The translations under genes were made by a program, and so were the position numbers. A DNA stretch of 64,000 bases from Streptomyces harbinensis (lineage in GTDB: Bacteria > Actinomycetota > Actinomycetes > Streptomycetales > Streptomycetaceae), in assembly GCF_900116145.1 (NCBI RefSeq), contig NZ_FPAB01000002.1, positions 62,001 through 126,000 of the forward strand, in the 5' to 3' direction. Of the stretch, positions 16,308 to 24,931 are shown piece by piece; position 1 is the stretch's first letter, and every line of letters begins with the position of its first letter. The notes below the pieces were generated by a model. It saw only the letters and a program-made list of their open reading frames with translations, made no database searches and had not been told where the DNA came from.

Positions 16308-17534
16308 ATGCTCAAAGGTGCGAATGTCCCGGTGACGGCACGGTCGGTACGTGTCGAGATCGGCTGGCAGACCGCCTCCGGCGCCCCCGACGTGGATGCC
16401 TCCGCCCTGCTGCTCGCGGGCCGCAAGGTGCGCTCCGACGCCGACTTCATCTTCTACAACCAGCCCCGGCACGCCTCCGGCGCCGTCCGGCACGAGGGCA
16501 AGCAGCCCGCGGGCGGCACCGTCACCGACCGGATCGGCGTCGACCTGGGTGCGGTGGAACCCGGCATCGAGACCGTGGTGCTGGCCGCCTCCGCCGACGG
16601 GGGGGCCTTCGGCCGGGTGCCGGGCCTGCACATCCGGCTCCTCGACGCCGACACCGGCGCCGAACTCGCCCGCTTCGACAGCGAGGACGCCAGCACCGAG
16701 ACCGCCTTCGTGCTCGGTGAGCTGTACCGGCGCGGCGGCGGCTGGAAGTTCCGCGCCGTCGGCCAGGGCTACGACTCCGGGCTGGCCGGACTGGCCACCG
16801 ACTTCGGCATCTCCGTGGACGACGCCCCGGCGGCGGCCCCGGCTCCGGCCGCCGCGCCCGCGCCCGTACCGGCCCAGGCTGCCCCGCCCGCCGCCCCCGT
16901 CCGGCTGAGCAAGGTCACCCTCACCAAGAGCGCCCCCAGCATCTCGCTGGCCAAGCAGGGCGCCACCTCCGGCACCATCCGCGTCAACCTCAACTGGCAG
17001 GAACGCGTCCAGGAGCAGCAGAGCTGGAAGCAGCGGTTCAGCAAGGCCATGGGCGGCGCCCTCGACCTCGACCTGTGCGCCCTCTTCGAACTGGCGGACG
17101 GCCGCAAGGGCGTCGTCCAGGCCCTCGGCAACGCCTTCGGCGCGCTGCACCAGCCCCCGTACATCCACCTCGACGGCGACGACCGCACCGGCGCCGTGGC
17201 CGCCGGCGAGAACCTCACCATCAACCTCGATCACGTACGTGACCTGCGTCGCATCGTGATTTTCGTAACCATCTACTCCGGCGCCACCAGCTTCCGCGAC
17301 ATCTCCGCCACCGTCACCCTCACCCCGCAGCACGGCGCCCCGGTCGAGTTCACCCTCGACGAGTGCACCGTCGACTCCCCGGTGTGCGCCCTGGCCCTGC
17401 TCACCAACCAGAACGGCGAGCTGGTGGTCCAGCGCGAGGCCCGCTACCTGGTCCCCGAGCCCCGGGTCAGCCCGCAGCGCACCGTGGACTACGCCTACGG
17501 CTGGGGCATGCAGTGGACCCCCGGCAGCAAGTGA
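16308..17534 (+). CDS. Tandem TerD-domain protein (tellurium-resistance family)
   Basis: The 408-residue protein has two TerD-like domains, residues 1-170 and about 200-408, joined by an Ala/Pro linker ([20 protein letters not shown]). The first shows '[31 protein letters not shown]' and '[24 protein letters not shown]', the second '[27 protein letters not shown]'. These contain the acidic Ca2+-binding clusters of the fold. TerD proteins take part in poorly understood stress responses (tellurite, phage, colicin) and are abundant in streptomycetes, where they often act without a full ter operon, as here. AAGGAAG lies about 6 nt before the ATG. Confidence 0.92.
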   Translation: MLKGANVPVTARSVRVEIGWQTASGAPDVDASALLLAGRKVRSDADFIFYNQPRHASGAVRHEGKQPAGGTVTDRIGVDLGAVEPGIETVVLAASADGGAFGRVPGLHIRLLDADTGAELARFDSEDASTETAFVLGELYRRGGGWKFRAVGQGYDSGLAGLATDFGISVDDAPAAAPAPAAAPAPVPAQAAPPAAPVRLSKVTLTKSAPSISLAKQGATSGTIRVNLNWQERVQEQQSWKQRFSKAMGGALDLDLCALFELADGRKGVVQALGNAFGALHQPPYIHLDGDDRTGAVAAGENLTINLDHVRDLRRIVIFVTIYSGATSFRDISATVTLTPQHGAPVEFTLDECTVDSPVCALALLTNQNGELVVQREARYLVPEPRVSPQRTVDYAYGWGMQWTPGSK

Positions 17535-17551
17535 ACCTCGCGCCGCGCACG

Positions 17552-17557
17552 TAGGCT
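17552..17557 (+). promoter_or_regulatory. -10 element of the racemase-family gene (leaderless)
   Basis: TAGGCT ends 7 nt before the GTG start at 17565 and there is no ribosome site, which is the usual layout of a leaderless streptomycete transcript. Confidence 0.45.
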
Positions 17558-17564
17558 GCTGAGT

Positions 17565-18383
17565 GTGAAGATCGCACTCGTCGACTCCGGCCTCGGACTG
17601 CTGGCCGCTGCCGCCGCCGTACGCCGGCAGCGGCCCGACGCCGCCCTGCTGCTCTCCGGCGATCCCGAGGGCATGCCCTGGGGCCCCAGGGACCCGCAGG
17701 ACATCACCGCCCGGGCGCTCGCCTGCGCCCGGGCCGCGGCCCGGTACCGGCCCGACGCGCTGATCGTCGCCTGCAACACCGCCTCCGTCCACGCGCTGGA
17801 CACCATCCGGGCCGCTCTCGAACCGGACATCCCCGTCATCGGCACGGTGCCCGCCATCAAACCGGCCGCCGCCGCGGGCGCCCCCTTCGCCATCTGGGCC
17901 ACCCCGGCCACCACCGGCAGCCCCTACCAGCGCCGGCTGATCGCCGAGTTCGCCGCCGGTGCCACCGTCACCGAGGTGCCCTGCCACGGCCTCGCCGACG
18001 CCGTGGAACGCGCCGACGCCCGCGCCGTCGAGGCGGCCGTGGCCGCCGCAGCCGAGCTGACCCCGCCGCACACCGCCGCGCTGGTGCTCGGCTGCACCCA
18101 CTACGAACTCGTCACCGGACCCATCGCCGAGCGCCTGGCCCACCTCGGCCCGCTGCCGCTGTACGGCTCCGCCGACGCCGTCGCCGCCCAGGCCCTGCGC
18201 CGCATCGGGGCGGCCCCCGCACCGGACGCACCGGCCACCGGCTCGCTGCTGGTCCTGGCCGGCGGCCGGGAGGCATCGCTGCCGGCCGCCGCCCTGCGCT
18301 ACCCGGAGACCCGCTCGCTCACCGGCGGCGCGAACCAGGTGGCCGCCTCGCCGGACCGGGCCCGCGCGATCCGCTCCAGCTGA
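17565..18383 (+). CDS. Aspartate/glutamate racemase-family protein
   Basis: The 272-residue protein has the glutamate racemase layout: N-terminal Asp7-Ser8 (VDSGLG), the first catalytic cysteine Cys70 in VACNTAS and the second Cys177 in LGCTHYEL. Both acid-base cysteines are present, so it is probably an active cofactor-independent racemase, with D-glutamate for peptidoglycan as one possible product. It is more divergent than a housekeeping MurI (for example the PEG-MPWG loop in place of the usual PYG), so the substrate is left open. The last 85 nt overlap the end of the convergent NUDIX gene. Confidence 0.8.
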   Translation: MKIALVDSGLGLLAAAAAVRRQRPDAALLLSGDPEGMPWGPRDPQDITARALACARAAARYRPDALIVACNTASVHALDTIRAALEPDIPVIGTVPAIKPAAAAGAPFAIWATPATTGSPYQRRLIAEFAAGATVTEVPCHGLADAVERADARAVEAAVAAAAELTPPHTAALVLGCTHYELVTGPIAERLAHLGPLPLYGSADAVAAQALRRIGAAPAPDAPATGSLLVLAGGREASLPAAALRYPETRSLTGGANQVAASPDRARAIRSS

Positions 18384-18793
18384 AGGCCGTCCAGCGGCGG
18401 CAGCCCGTCCAGCGGGAACCAGCCCACCTCCGAGGACTCGTCGTCGTTCACCCGCGCCGTGCCGCCGGTCCACCGGGCCAGGAAACAGATGTTCATGTAC
18501 TGACAGCGATCCCCGTTCGGGTAGTCCACCGGCGGCGTCGCCCCCACCGACAGCACCCGCTCCAGCGCGACCCGCACCGCCGTCTCCTCGTACACCTCGC
18601 GCACGATCGCCTCACCCGGCTCCTCACCCGGGTCCGGGATACCGCCGATCAGCGTCCACGCGCCGCTGTCGGAGCGGCGCACCAGCAGCACCCGGTCCCG
18701 TTCGTCGAGGACGACGGCGCTCACCCCCGGCAGCCACAGCAACTGGTGACCGGCGCTGCGTCGCAGCTCACGAATGAAATCCGGGGTAGCCAT
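18299..18793 (-). CDS. NUDIX hydrolase
   Basis: The 164-residue protein carries the NUDIX box GGIPDPGEEPGEAIVREVYEETAV. The G-x5-E-x7-REVxEE pattern is intact and the final Gly is replaced by Thr. 'ERDRVLLVRRSDSGAWTLIGG' is the expected strand before it. It should cleave a nucleoside diphosphate linked to another group; the substrate is unknown. On the minus strand TAGGGT (18805-18800) ends 6 nt before the ATG and there is no ribosome site, so the mRNA is probably leaderless. The 3' end overlaps the racemase gene by 85 nt. Confidence 0.93.
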   Translation of the reverse strand: MATPDFIRELRRSAGHQLLWLPGVSAVVLDERDRVLLVRRSDSGAWTLIGGIPDPGEEPGEAIVREVYEETAVRVALERVLSVGATPPVDYPNGDRCQYMNICFLARWTGGTARVNDDESSEVGWFPLDGLPPLDGLQLERIARARSGEAATWFAPPVSERVSG

Positions 18794-18799
18794 GGAACC

Positions 18800-18805
18800 A
18801 CCCTA
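18800..18805 (-). promoter_or_regulatory. -10 element of the NUDIX gene (leaderless)
   Basis: TAGGGT on the minus strand, 6 nt from the ATG at 18793, with no Shine-Dalgarno sequence between. Confidence 0.45.
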
Positions 18806-18831
18806 GTTCGTGATCACCACCGGCCGGACGG

Positions 18832-19248
18832 TCACACCTTGCGGTAGGTGTACGCGTCCGAGGCCGCCGCCGCCACCGCGGCGAGATCCGCCCCGGCCGA
18901 GGCCGTCACCAGCGCCGCCACCGCGCCCTCCACGAACGGGGCGTCCACCAGCTGGGTGTGCGGGGGCAGTTCGTCCCCCTCCGCCAGCAGCGCCTGCACC
19001 GTGAGCACCGCGCTGCCCAGATCGGCCAGCACCGCCACCCCCGCGCCCCGGTCCACCTGCCGCACGGCCCGGGTGATCAGCTCCGCGCTGGTGCCCAGAC
19101 CGCCGTCCGCGTCCCCGCCGGCCGCCGCCACCGGCACCGGCGGGCCACCACCGGCCAGCCCGGCCGCCAGCCGCGCCACCGACTCGGCCACCTCCTTGCT
19201 GTGCGACACCAGGACCACGCCGACCAGCGGCTGCCGCTCATCGGACAT
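18832..19248 (-). CDS. dhaM: PTS-dependent dihydroxyacetone kinase, phosphotransfer subunit DhaM
   Basis: A 138-residue single-domain EIIA-mannose-like subunit. The phosphorylated histidine is His16 in VVLVSHSKEVAESVA, and 'LADLGSAVLTVQALL' is the second family hallmark. It takes phosphate from HPr of the sugar PTS and passes it to ADP bound in DhaL. The HPr-like and EI-like extensions found in E. coli DhaM are absent. The ATG overlaps the end of dhaL by 11 nt, which implies translational coupling as the last gene of dhaKLM. Confidence 0.93.
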   Translation of the reverse strand: MSDERQPLVGVVLVSHSKEVAESVARLAAGLAGGGPPVPVAAAGGDADGGLGTSAELITRAVRQVDRGAGVAVLADLGSAVLTVQALLAEGDELPPHTQLVDAPFVEGAVAALVTASAGADLAAVAAAASDAYTYRKV

Positions 19249-19849
19249 CGCCGGCCACCTCCGCGAGCGTGGCGAACAGCAGCGCGGAGGACGCCGCGCC
19301 CGGGTCCTCGTGCCCGACGCTGCGCTCACCCAGATAGCTGGCCCGGCCGCGCCGCGCCCGCAGCGGGATCGTGGCCTCGGCGCCGCGCGCCGCCGCGTCC
19401 CCGGCCGCCGGATAGGACTCGGCCAGCGCCGCCACGGCCGGGAACAGCGCGTCCAGCATGGTCTTGTCACCCGCCTCCGACTTCCCCAGCACACCGACCG
19501 CCCGCACGCCCTCCTCCAACGCGGCCCGCAGCTCGGCGTCCGACACCTCGGGGGCGTCCCCGAGCGCCTTGCCGGTACGCCGCAGCAGCGTCCCGTACAG
19601 CGGCCCCGAGGCGCCGCCGACCTTGGACACCAGCGTCCGGCCGGCCAGCGTCAGCACCGCGCCGGGGGTGTCGGGCTCCTGCGGATCCCGCGCCGCCAGC
19701 GCCTCGGTCACCGCCTGGAAGCCGCGCCGCAGATTGGCCCCGTGATCGGCGTCGCCGATGGCCGAGTCCAGCTCGGTGAGCCGGCCGGCCTCCCGCTCCA
19801 CCGCCCGCGCCGTCGCGGTCAGCCAGCGGCGGAAGAACTCCGCGTCCAT
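19238..19849 (-). CDS. dhaL: Dihydroxyacetone kinase, ADP-binding subunit DhaL
   Basis: The 203-residue protein has the Mg-ADP-binding signature DSAIGDADHGANL with its clustered aspartates near residue 30, then 'TLVSKVGGASGPLYGTLL' and 'SEAGDKTMLDAL', all typical of DhaL. It relays phosphate from DhaM to dihydroxyacetone held in DhaK. The ATG at 19849 is preferred over the GTG at 19861, because the GGGAGG motif abuts the GTG but is well placed for the ATG. Second gene of the dhaKLM operon, 22 nt after dhaK. Confidence 0.94.
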   Translation of the reverse strand: MDAEFFRRWLTATARAVEREAGRLTELDSAIGDADHGANLRRGFQAVTEALAARDPQEPDTPGAVLTLAGRTLVSKVGGASGPLYGTLLRRTGKALGDAPEVSDAELRAALEEGVRAVGVLGKSEAGDKTMLDALFPAVAALAESYPAAGDAAARGAEATIPLRARRGRASYLGERSVGHEDPGAASSALLFATLAEVAGDVR

Positions 19850-19871
19850 CCCTGTCCTCACCCTCCCGGTC

Positions 19872-20864
19872 TCAGCGGCCCCAGCGCAGCCCCGGCGTGC
19901 TCACCGGGGCGTCCCACAACCGCAGCAGATCCTCGTCCACCTGGCACAGCGTCACCGAGGCGCCCGCCATGTCGAGCGAGGTCACGTAATTGCCGACGAG
20001 GGTACGCGCCACCGCCACCCCGCGCTCCGTCAGCACGCGCTGCACCTCCGCGTTGAAGCCGTACAGCTCCAGCAGCGGCGTACCACCGGTGCCGTTCACC
20101 AGCGCCAGCACCGGTCCGTCCGGGCGCAGATCCTCCAGCAGCGCGTCCACCGCCACGTCCGCGATCTCGCCCGAGGTCATCATGGCGCGCCGCTCCCGGC
20201 CCGGCTCGCCGTGGATGCCGATGCCCAGCTCCAGCTCGCCGTCCGGCAGATCGAAGGTCGGGCCGCCCTTGGCGGGGGTGGAGCAGGCGCTGAGCGCCAC
20301 CCCGAAGCTGCGCGAGGAGTCCGCGACCTGCCGGGCGATGGCGGCCACCCGGTCCAGGTCCGCGCCCTCCTCGGCGGCGGCCCCGGCCAGCTTCTCCACG
20401 AACAGCGTGCCGCCCGTGCCGCGCCGGCCGGCCGTGTAGGTGCTGTCCGTGACGGCCACGTCGTCCTGCACCAGGACCTTCGCGATCCGGACGCCCTCGT
20501 CCTCGGCCAGTTCGGCGGCCATGTCGAAGTTGAGGACGTCACCGGTGTAGTTCTTGACGATCAGCAGCACCCCGGCGCCGCTGTCGACGGCCGCGGCGGC
20601 CCGCACCATCTGGTCGGGAACCGGCGAGGTGAAGACCTCCCCCGGACAGGCGGCGTCCAGCATCCCGTGCCCCACGAACCCGCCGTGCAGCGGCTCGTGC
20701 CCGGAACCACCGCCGGAGACCAGGCCCACCTTCCCGGCCACCGGGGCGTCCCTGCGGACGATCACCCGGTTGTCGACGTCGACGACCAACTCCGGGTGGG
20801 CCAGGGCCATTCCGCGCAGTGCGTCGGAGACCACCCGTTCCGGGACGTTCATCAGCATCTTCAT
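19872..20864 (-). CDS. dhaK: Dihydroxyacetone kinase, substrate-binding subunit DhaK
   Basis: The 330-residue protein shows 'GLVSGGGSGHEPLHGGFVG' (the GSGHEP loop at 51-58), Asp109 in NYTGDVLNF, and His219 in GIGIHGEPG, the residue that binds dihydroxyacetone covalently as a hemiaminal. With DhaL and DhaM it converts dihydroxyacetone to DHAP using PEP through the PTS rather than ATP. It is first in the operon. TAGGCT on the minus strand (20876-20871) ends 6 nt before the ATG and there is no ribosome site, so translation is probably leaderless. No dha regulator (DhaR, DhaS) is nearby. Confidence 0.96.
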   Translation of the reverse strand: MKMLMNVPERVVSDALRGMALAHPELVVDVDNRVIVRRDAPVAGKVGLVSGGGSGHEPLHGGFVGHGMLDAACPGEVFTSPVPDQMVRAAAAVDSGAGVLLIVKNYTGDVLNFDMAAELAEDEGVRIAKVLVQDDVAVTDSTYTAGRRGTGGTLFVEKLAGAAAEEGADLDRVAAIARQVADSSRSFGVALSACSTPAKGGPTFDLPDGELELGIGIHGEPGRERRAMMTSGEIADVAVDALLEDLRPDGPVLALVNGTGGTPLLELYGFNAEVQRVLTERGVAVARTLVGNYVTSLDMAGASVTLCQVDEDLLRLWDAPVSTPGLRWGR

Positions 20865-20870
20865 CTGGCC

Positions 20871-20876
20871 AGCCTA
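20871..20876 (-). promoter_or_regulatory. -10 element of the dhaKLM operon (leaderless)
   Basis: TAGGCT on the minus strand ends 6 nt before the dhaK ATG at 20864. Confidence 0.5.
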
Positions 20877-21020
20877 CGGACGCCCGCCCGGTACGGCACC
20901 CGGGCGGACGCGTCCGGGGGAGCGGGCGGATGCGGGCGCGGCGCCGGGCGGACAGGGTGAGGAGCGGACGGGGTGCGGAGCGGACGGAGTGCGGAGCCGG
21001 CATCCGACGCGTCCGCACGG

Positions 21021-21027
21021 AAGGAGG
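21021..21027 (+). promoter_or_regulatory. Ribosome-binding site that fixes the YoaK-family start
   Basis: AAGGAGG lies 5 nt before the GTG at 21033. It is a near-perfect anti-16S match and argues against the longer in-frame extension upstream. Confidence 0.8.
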
Positions 21028-21032
21028 CAGCG

Positions 21033-21716
21033 GTGGCGCACGGCGAGCCGCGGGTGGCCCTGCTCATCGCGCTCACCTTCGCGACGGGCTCGGTGGACGC
21101 CGTCAGCTATCTGACGCTCGACCAGGTGTTCACCGCGAACATGACCGGCAATGTGGCGCTGCTCGGCTTCGCCGCCGCCGGACACGGCGAGGTGCCGCTG
21201 CTGCGCACCGGCATCGCGCTGCTGGCGTTCGTGGCCGGCGCGGTCGCGGCGGGGCGGCTGACCCGGCACACCGAGCCGGCCGGCGGCTGGCCGGGCCGGA
21301 TCAGCGTGGCGCTGGGCGCGAGCACCGTGCTGCTGGCGTTGGTGGTCGTCCTGTGGCCGGTGGCCGGCCGTGACGTGCTGGCCGGGCTGCTCGGGCTGGC
21401 CATGGGTCTCCAGGGCGGGGCGGTGCGCCGGCTCGGGGTCGCCGACCTGCCCACCACGGTCATCACCAGCACCCTGACGGCGCTGGCCGTCGACGAACCG
21501 CCCCGCAGACGGCGCCGGCTCGCCGCACCGGTGGCCCTGCTGGCGGGTGCCGTCGCGGGAGCGCTGCTGATCCGCTGGCATCCCGTGCTCGGTCTGCTGC
21601 CCGCGCTGGCCACCCAGGCGGCGGTACTGGCGGCGGCCGGCGCCGTCGCCGACCCGGGCCGGCACCCGCGCGCGGCCCACCGGGACCCGGCGGATCGGGA
21701 TCCCCCGCGCGGGTGA
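21033..21716 (+). CDS. YoaK/DUF1275-family membrane protein
   Basis: The 227-residue protein has about six hydrophobic segments. The family signature 'ATGSVDAVSYLTLDQVFTANMTGNVALLGFAAAG' is split across the first loop, with its characteristic D-A-x-S-Y and F-x-x-N-x-T-G-N. 'GLAMGLQGGAVRRLGVADLPTTVITSTLTAL' comes later. Function is unknown in any well-studied relative; it is probably a small transporter-like protein of the plasma membrane. The C-terminus ends in a short charged tail. It stands alone, facing away from dhaK. Confidence 0.9.
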   Translation: MAHGEPRVALLIALTFATGSVDAVSYLTLDQVFTANMTGNVALLGFAAAGHGEVPLLRTGIALLAFVAGAVAAGRLTRHTEPAGGWPGRISVALGASTVLLALVVVLWPVAGRDVLAGLLGLAMGLQGGAVRRLGVADLPTTVITSTLTALAVDEPPRRRRRLAAPVALLAGAVAGALLIRWHPVLGLLPALATQAAVLAAAGAVADPGRHPRAAHRDPADRDPPRG

Positions 21717-22070
21717 CCCCGGAAGGGCGCCGGCCGGCCGGACCGGGCGCCGCGGCGCGGCCCGGTTTCCGGTCGGCCCGCCCGCCCGCCCCGGTTTCCG
21801 GTCAGCCCGCCCGCCCGGCCCGGTCTCCGGGCGGCCGGTCGGACCGGGGCTTGGGCCGCGCGCACGCGGCGGGTGCCGCACACCGTCTCCCGGCGGAGTG
21901 GCCAGCCGCCCCGGGCGGCGCGGCGGATCGTTGCGGGCCACGGCGCGGCCCGACGCGGTCTCCGGGCAACCGGTCGCTCCGCGCCTGGCCCGCCCGGCCT
22001 GCCCGGCTCGGCCCCGTCGGCCGCGGCAGCGGGTGGGCGCTCCCACGTCGCGCAGCGGGCCGGTGCCTGG
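21717..22070. other. 354-nt gene-free GC-rich spacer
   Basis: No frame here looks coding (no start with a ribosome site and no recognisable domain). The only structure is a 29-nt tandem repeat at its left end. The two flanking genes are convergent, so a terminator is expected, but no clean hairpin stands out from the background of GC repeats. Confidence 0.6.
21761..21845. repeat. 29-nt tandem repeat, about three copies
   Basis: Unit 1 (21761-21789) and unit 2 (21790-21818) both begin CCCGGTTTCCGGTC and differ at only two positions. A third, decayed copy (from 21819) begins CCCGGTCTCCGG. Related CGGTCTCCGGGC words recur near 21958, so this may be the remains of a larger array. Confidence 0.7.
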
Positions 22071-22841
22071 TCAGGCGCGGGGTGGCCAGGGTGTCGCGCG
22101 GCGGGGGAGTGCGATGGCGAGGCCGGACGGGGAGTCCGGGCCTTCGGTGAGGGCGTGCGCCACCGGCGGGGGCAGCGGGGCGGTGCCGAGCAGTCCGGCG
22201 GTGACGGCGGCGGTGGTGCGGTGCCACGTTCCGGCCTGCCGCAGCATCGCGTGGTCGCCGCCCGCCAGCACCAGCCGGCACACCGGGGTACCGGCGCGGC
22301 GGGCGCGGGCGGCCAGGGCGGCGGAGGCCGCCGGGTCGGTCACCCGGTCCCGCTCCGCGTGCACGATGACCGTCCGGACGTCCGGCAGCGCGGGCACCGG
22401 GTCCTGCGGCGGGCACCACGGTGCCAGCGCCACCACGCCGGTGACCGCGGGGTGTCCGGCCGCCCGGAGTGCCGCCCGGCCGCCCATCGAGTGGCCCACC
22501 AGGACCACCGGCACCGGGCCGAGCCGTCCGGCGAGCCGGTCGAGTGCCGCCTCCGTGTCCCGCACCGGATCCTCGTGCCGGCCGTTCCAGCCCCGGTGCC
22601 GGTAGCGCACGATGCCGGTGACCACCGCGTGGCCCGCCGTCGCGGACCGGATCGCGGACCGGAACGGCAGCATCCGCAGCACGGTGGGGCCGAACCGCGC
22701 CGGACGGGAGTGCCCGTCCGCGCGCCCGCCCGGCAGCAGGAGCACGGCGCCCCGTACCGGTCCCGGCGGGGGAGCGTCCAGGGCGAGCCGCCGGTACTCT
22801 TCCCCCGCTTCCCCCGCCGTCCCCGTTTCCCCTGCCGTCAT
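22071..22841 (-). CDS. Alpha/beta hydrolase
   Basis: The 256-residue protein has the nucleophile elbow VLVGHSMGGRAALRAA, an acid in 'VHAERDRVTDP' and a histidine in 'LAGGDHAMLRQ', which together make a plausible catalytic triad. 'GAVLLLPGGRADG' is the early strand and oxyanion region. It resembles dienelactone-hydrolase/serine-esterase-like cytoplasmic enzymes and has no signal peptide. The substrate is not readable. The ATG at 22841 has GGAGGC about 5 nt upstream. The C-terminal about 30 residues (from LTEGPDSPSG) are low-complexity. Confidence 0.83.
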   Translation of the reverse strand: MTAGETGTAGEAGEEYRRLALDAPPPGPVRGAVLLLPGGRADGHSRPARFGPTVLRMLPFRSAIRSATAGHAVVTGIVRYRHRGWNGRHEDPVRDTEAALDRLAGRLGPVPVVLVGHSMGGRAALRAAGHPAVTGVVALAPWCPPQDPVPALPDVRTVIVHAERDRVTDPAASAALAARARRAGTPVCRLVLAGGDHAMLRQAGTWHRTTAAVTAGLLGTAPLPPPVAHALTEGPDSPSGLAIALPRRATPWPPRA

Positions 22842-22945
22842 GGCCGCCTCCCGCCGCAATCCCGCCGCTCCGTGCCGTCTCCGTCACCTCATTCGGAGCC
22901 GGTCGCGGCCCGGATGGGTGCCGGAGGGCGGGACCGCGCCCCGGG

Positions 22946-23513
22946 TCAGCCGCGCATCAGCTCCGCAAGCAGTTCGAGCTGTTGCGGGTCCTCCAGGGCG
23001 GCCCCCACCCCCACCGGTCGCCACCAGCGGCACGGCGGGGAACGGGCCGCGCTGCGCCCGGACCCAGTCCGGCGTGAGCTGCGCGGCCGGGAACACCTTG
23101 AGCCAGCTCAGCCCGCGCGCCAGCGCCTGGGCGATCTCGCCCGCGGTCGCCACCCCGGGCAGCAGCGGCAGCCCGTGTTCCCCGCACGCCCCGGCGACCT
23201 CCGGCACCAGTCCCGGGGACACGGCGAACGCCGCCCCCGCCGTCACCACCTCGCCCACCTGCGGCGCCGTCAGCACCGTCCCGGCCCCGACCGGCAGCCC
23301 CCGCTCCCGGCCGGCCGCGGCGGCGGCCCGCAGGGACGGCAGCGCGGCCGGGTCCTGCACGGGCACCTCGATCATCCGGATGCCCAGCTCCCAGGCCCGC
23401 TCGCACCGGGCCACGGTGCCCCCCGGGTCGTACCCCCGCAGGATGCCCATCACCGGGCCGGTGGCGAACGCGTCCGCGAAGAAGGCGGCGGGCGGCGGGG
23501 GCAGATCCGTCAT
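22946..23513 (-). pseudogene. eda: KDPG/KHG aldolase with an internal deletion and frameshift
   Basis: The first ~170 codons read as a normal 2-keto-3-deoxy-6-phosphogluconate aldolase. They include the active-site glutamate (MIEVPVQDP) and the Schiff-base lysine (SWLKVFPAAQLTPDWV). Just after VPLVATGG, at a GGTGGGGGTGGGGG stretch near 23000, the frame changes. The original frame runs into an unrelated tail ending at 22884, while another frame resumes the normal aldolase end (GAALEDPQQLELLAELMRG, stop at 22946). Roughly 15-20 codons that form the second half of the phosphate-binding site are missing. It is either a pseudogene, a slippage or deletion allele, or an assembly error. A good GAGGAG site precedes the start. 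It follows the DUF4037 gene by 11 nt. Confidence 0.75.
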
Positions 23514-23524
23514 CGGCTGGCTCC

Positions 23525-24694
23525 TCAGCGGCGGTGCGGCGGCGGGTCGCCGCTGGTCCCGGTCTCCCCGGCATCATCGGCCAGGGCCCGGCCGGCCGCG
23601 AGCGAGGCGGCGTGCACCGCGTGCGGATACCGCAGCAGATCGGTGCTGTCCGCCCACTGGTCCACCGCCCCGACCGGCGGCAGCGCCCGCAGCCACGGGT
23701 CGGTGACGGTCTCCTCCAGCGCCCGCGCGAAGCGGTCGGCCCGCAGGACCGCGAACGGCCGTCCGTGGTAGGGACGGCACGCCGGATCCAGCGGCGGAGT
23801 GAGGCCGGTGGCGTTGTGCAGCGCGGCCACCATCCCGTACGCCGTGCACAGCGCCGCCTCCCGGCCGGGCTGGTCCGCAGCTCCCAGCACGCCGCGCAGC
23901 ACCGGCGTGAGCGTCCCGGCCACCGGCAGCCGGGCGAACGCGGCGCCCAGCCACTTGGCGTACGGCGCGTACCGCCGCTCCAGGAGCAGGCACAGCCGCA
24001 TCAGCTCCCTCACCAGCCGGGCGGCCACCACCGCGGCCCCCAGGTCGTCGCCGGTCTCCGCGCAGCGGCCCACGAACGCCTCCTCCTGAGCGAGCCGCTG
24101 CCACTGGCAGGCCAGCACGTACCGCCAGACCTGGTCCGGGTACCAGGCCAGCGCCTCGCGGACGGGGCCGAGCGTGCCGAGGCCGTCGTGGAACACCGCG
24201 CCACCGGTGGTTTCGGCGAGCCGCTGCTGCGGCAGCGCCAGCCACTGCCGGACGTCCGGCCGCCGTGCCGCGTCCTGCGTCAGACCGAGGCGTTCGGTCA
24301 GCCAGCTGTCGAGGTCGTGCACGTCCACCCGGTGGTTGACCGGCCCGCCGGAGAGGCTCATGCGCCCCACCGGGTCCCGCGGATCGCCGCTCTCCTCGAA
24401 GTGGGTGGGCCAGCCGCGCACCTCCTTCGGCAGCCGTTCGGCCAGCATCCGCCGGATCGCGGCGCCGTGCCGGGCCCGGTCCCGCGGCGTCAGGAACAGC
24501 TCCAGGCGCGGCCCCCACTCGTGGTCGGCCGAGCGGGGCGTGTCGAAGCCCAGCACCTCGGAACCGGCGCCGATACGGGCCGCGGTGTGCCGCAGTCCGG
24601 GGAAGGCGTCGTCGAGGAGGGGCCGCACCGCCTCCTCGTACAGCGCCCGGGACAGGACGAGGCCGGGCAGGAAGGAGGCGGCGGAAGAGGTCAT
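23525..24694 (-). CDS. DUF4037-domain protein (nucleotidyltransferase-like)
   Basis: The 389-residue protein has 'RIGAGSEVLGFDTPRSADHEWGPRLELFL', a nucleotidyltransferase-like G-S...D-x-x motif near residue 45, and the long alpha-helical C-terminal part of DUF4037 proteins ('YPDQVWRYVLACQWQRLAQEEAFVGRCAETGDDLG', split over the middle region). The natural substrate is unknown; related folds transfer nucleotides to small molecules or proteins. The start at 24694 matches the family N-terminus (FLPGLVLSRALYEEAVRPLL), although no clear ribosome site is visible. It is probably cotranscribed with the aldolase downstream. Confidence 0.83.
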   Translation of the reverse strand: MTSSAASFLPGLVLSRALYEEAVRPLLDDAFPGLRHTAARIGAGSEVLGFDTPRSADHEWGPRLELFLTPRDRARHGAAIRRMLAERLPKEVRGWPTHFEESGDPRDPVGRMSLSGGPVNHRVDVHDLDSWLTERLGLTQDAARRPDVRQWLALPQQRLAETTGGAVFHDGLGTLGPVREALAWYPDQVWRYVLACQWQRLAQEEAFVGRCAETGDDLGAAVVAARLVRELMRLCLLLERRYAPYAKWLGAAFARLPVAGTLTPVLRGVLGAADQPGREAALCTAYGMVAALHNATGLTPPLDPACRPYHGRPFAVLRADRFARALEETVTDPWLRALPPVGAVDQWADSTDLLRYPHAVHAASLAAGRALADDAGETGTSGDPPPHRR

Positions 24695-24931
24695 GCCGTC
24701 ACGGTGCGGCGGCGGGCGCCGCCGCGCCACCGGTTTTCCGCGCCCTACGGTCGCGGGCGCCGCCCGGCCCGCCGGTACCCCCCCCACTGGCCCCCGGCAC
24801 CCCCCGCGGCGGCCCATCCGTGACATCCCGCCCGTTCCCCTGTTCGCACGGCGCGCGGACACCGCCATGCTGGCCCTCGGCAGCCAGGCCCGCTCCGCCG
24901 CACCACCCCGGACCAACGGAAGGAACCCGTC

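Noticed and set aside
20788..20813. GGAAT-N18-GTT on the minus strand inside dhaK
   Set aside because: It lies within the coding sequence downstream of the dhaK start and directs transcription into the gene body; a chance match to the short sigma-R consensus.
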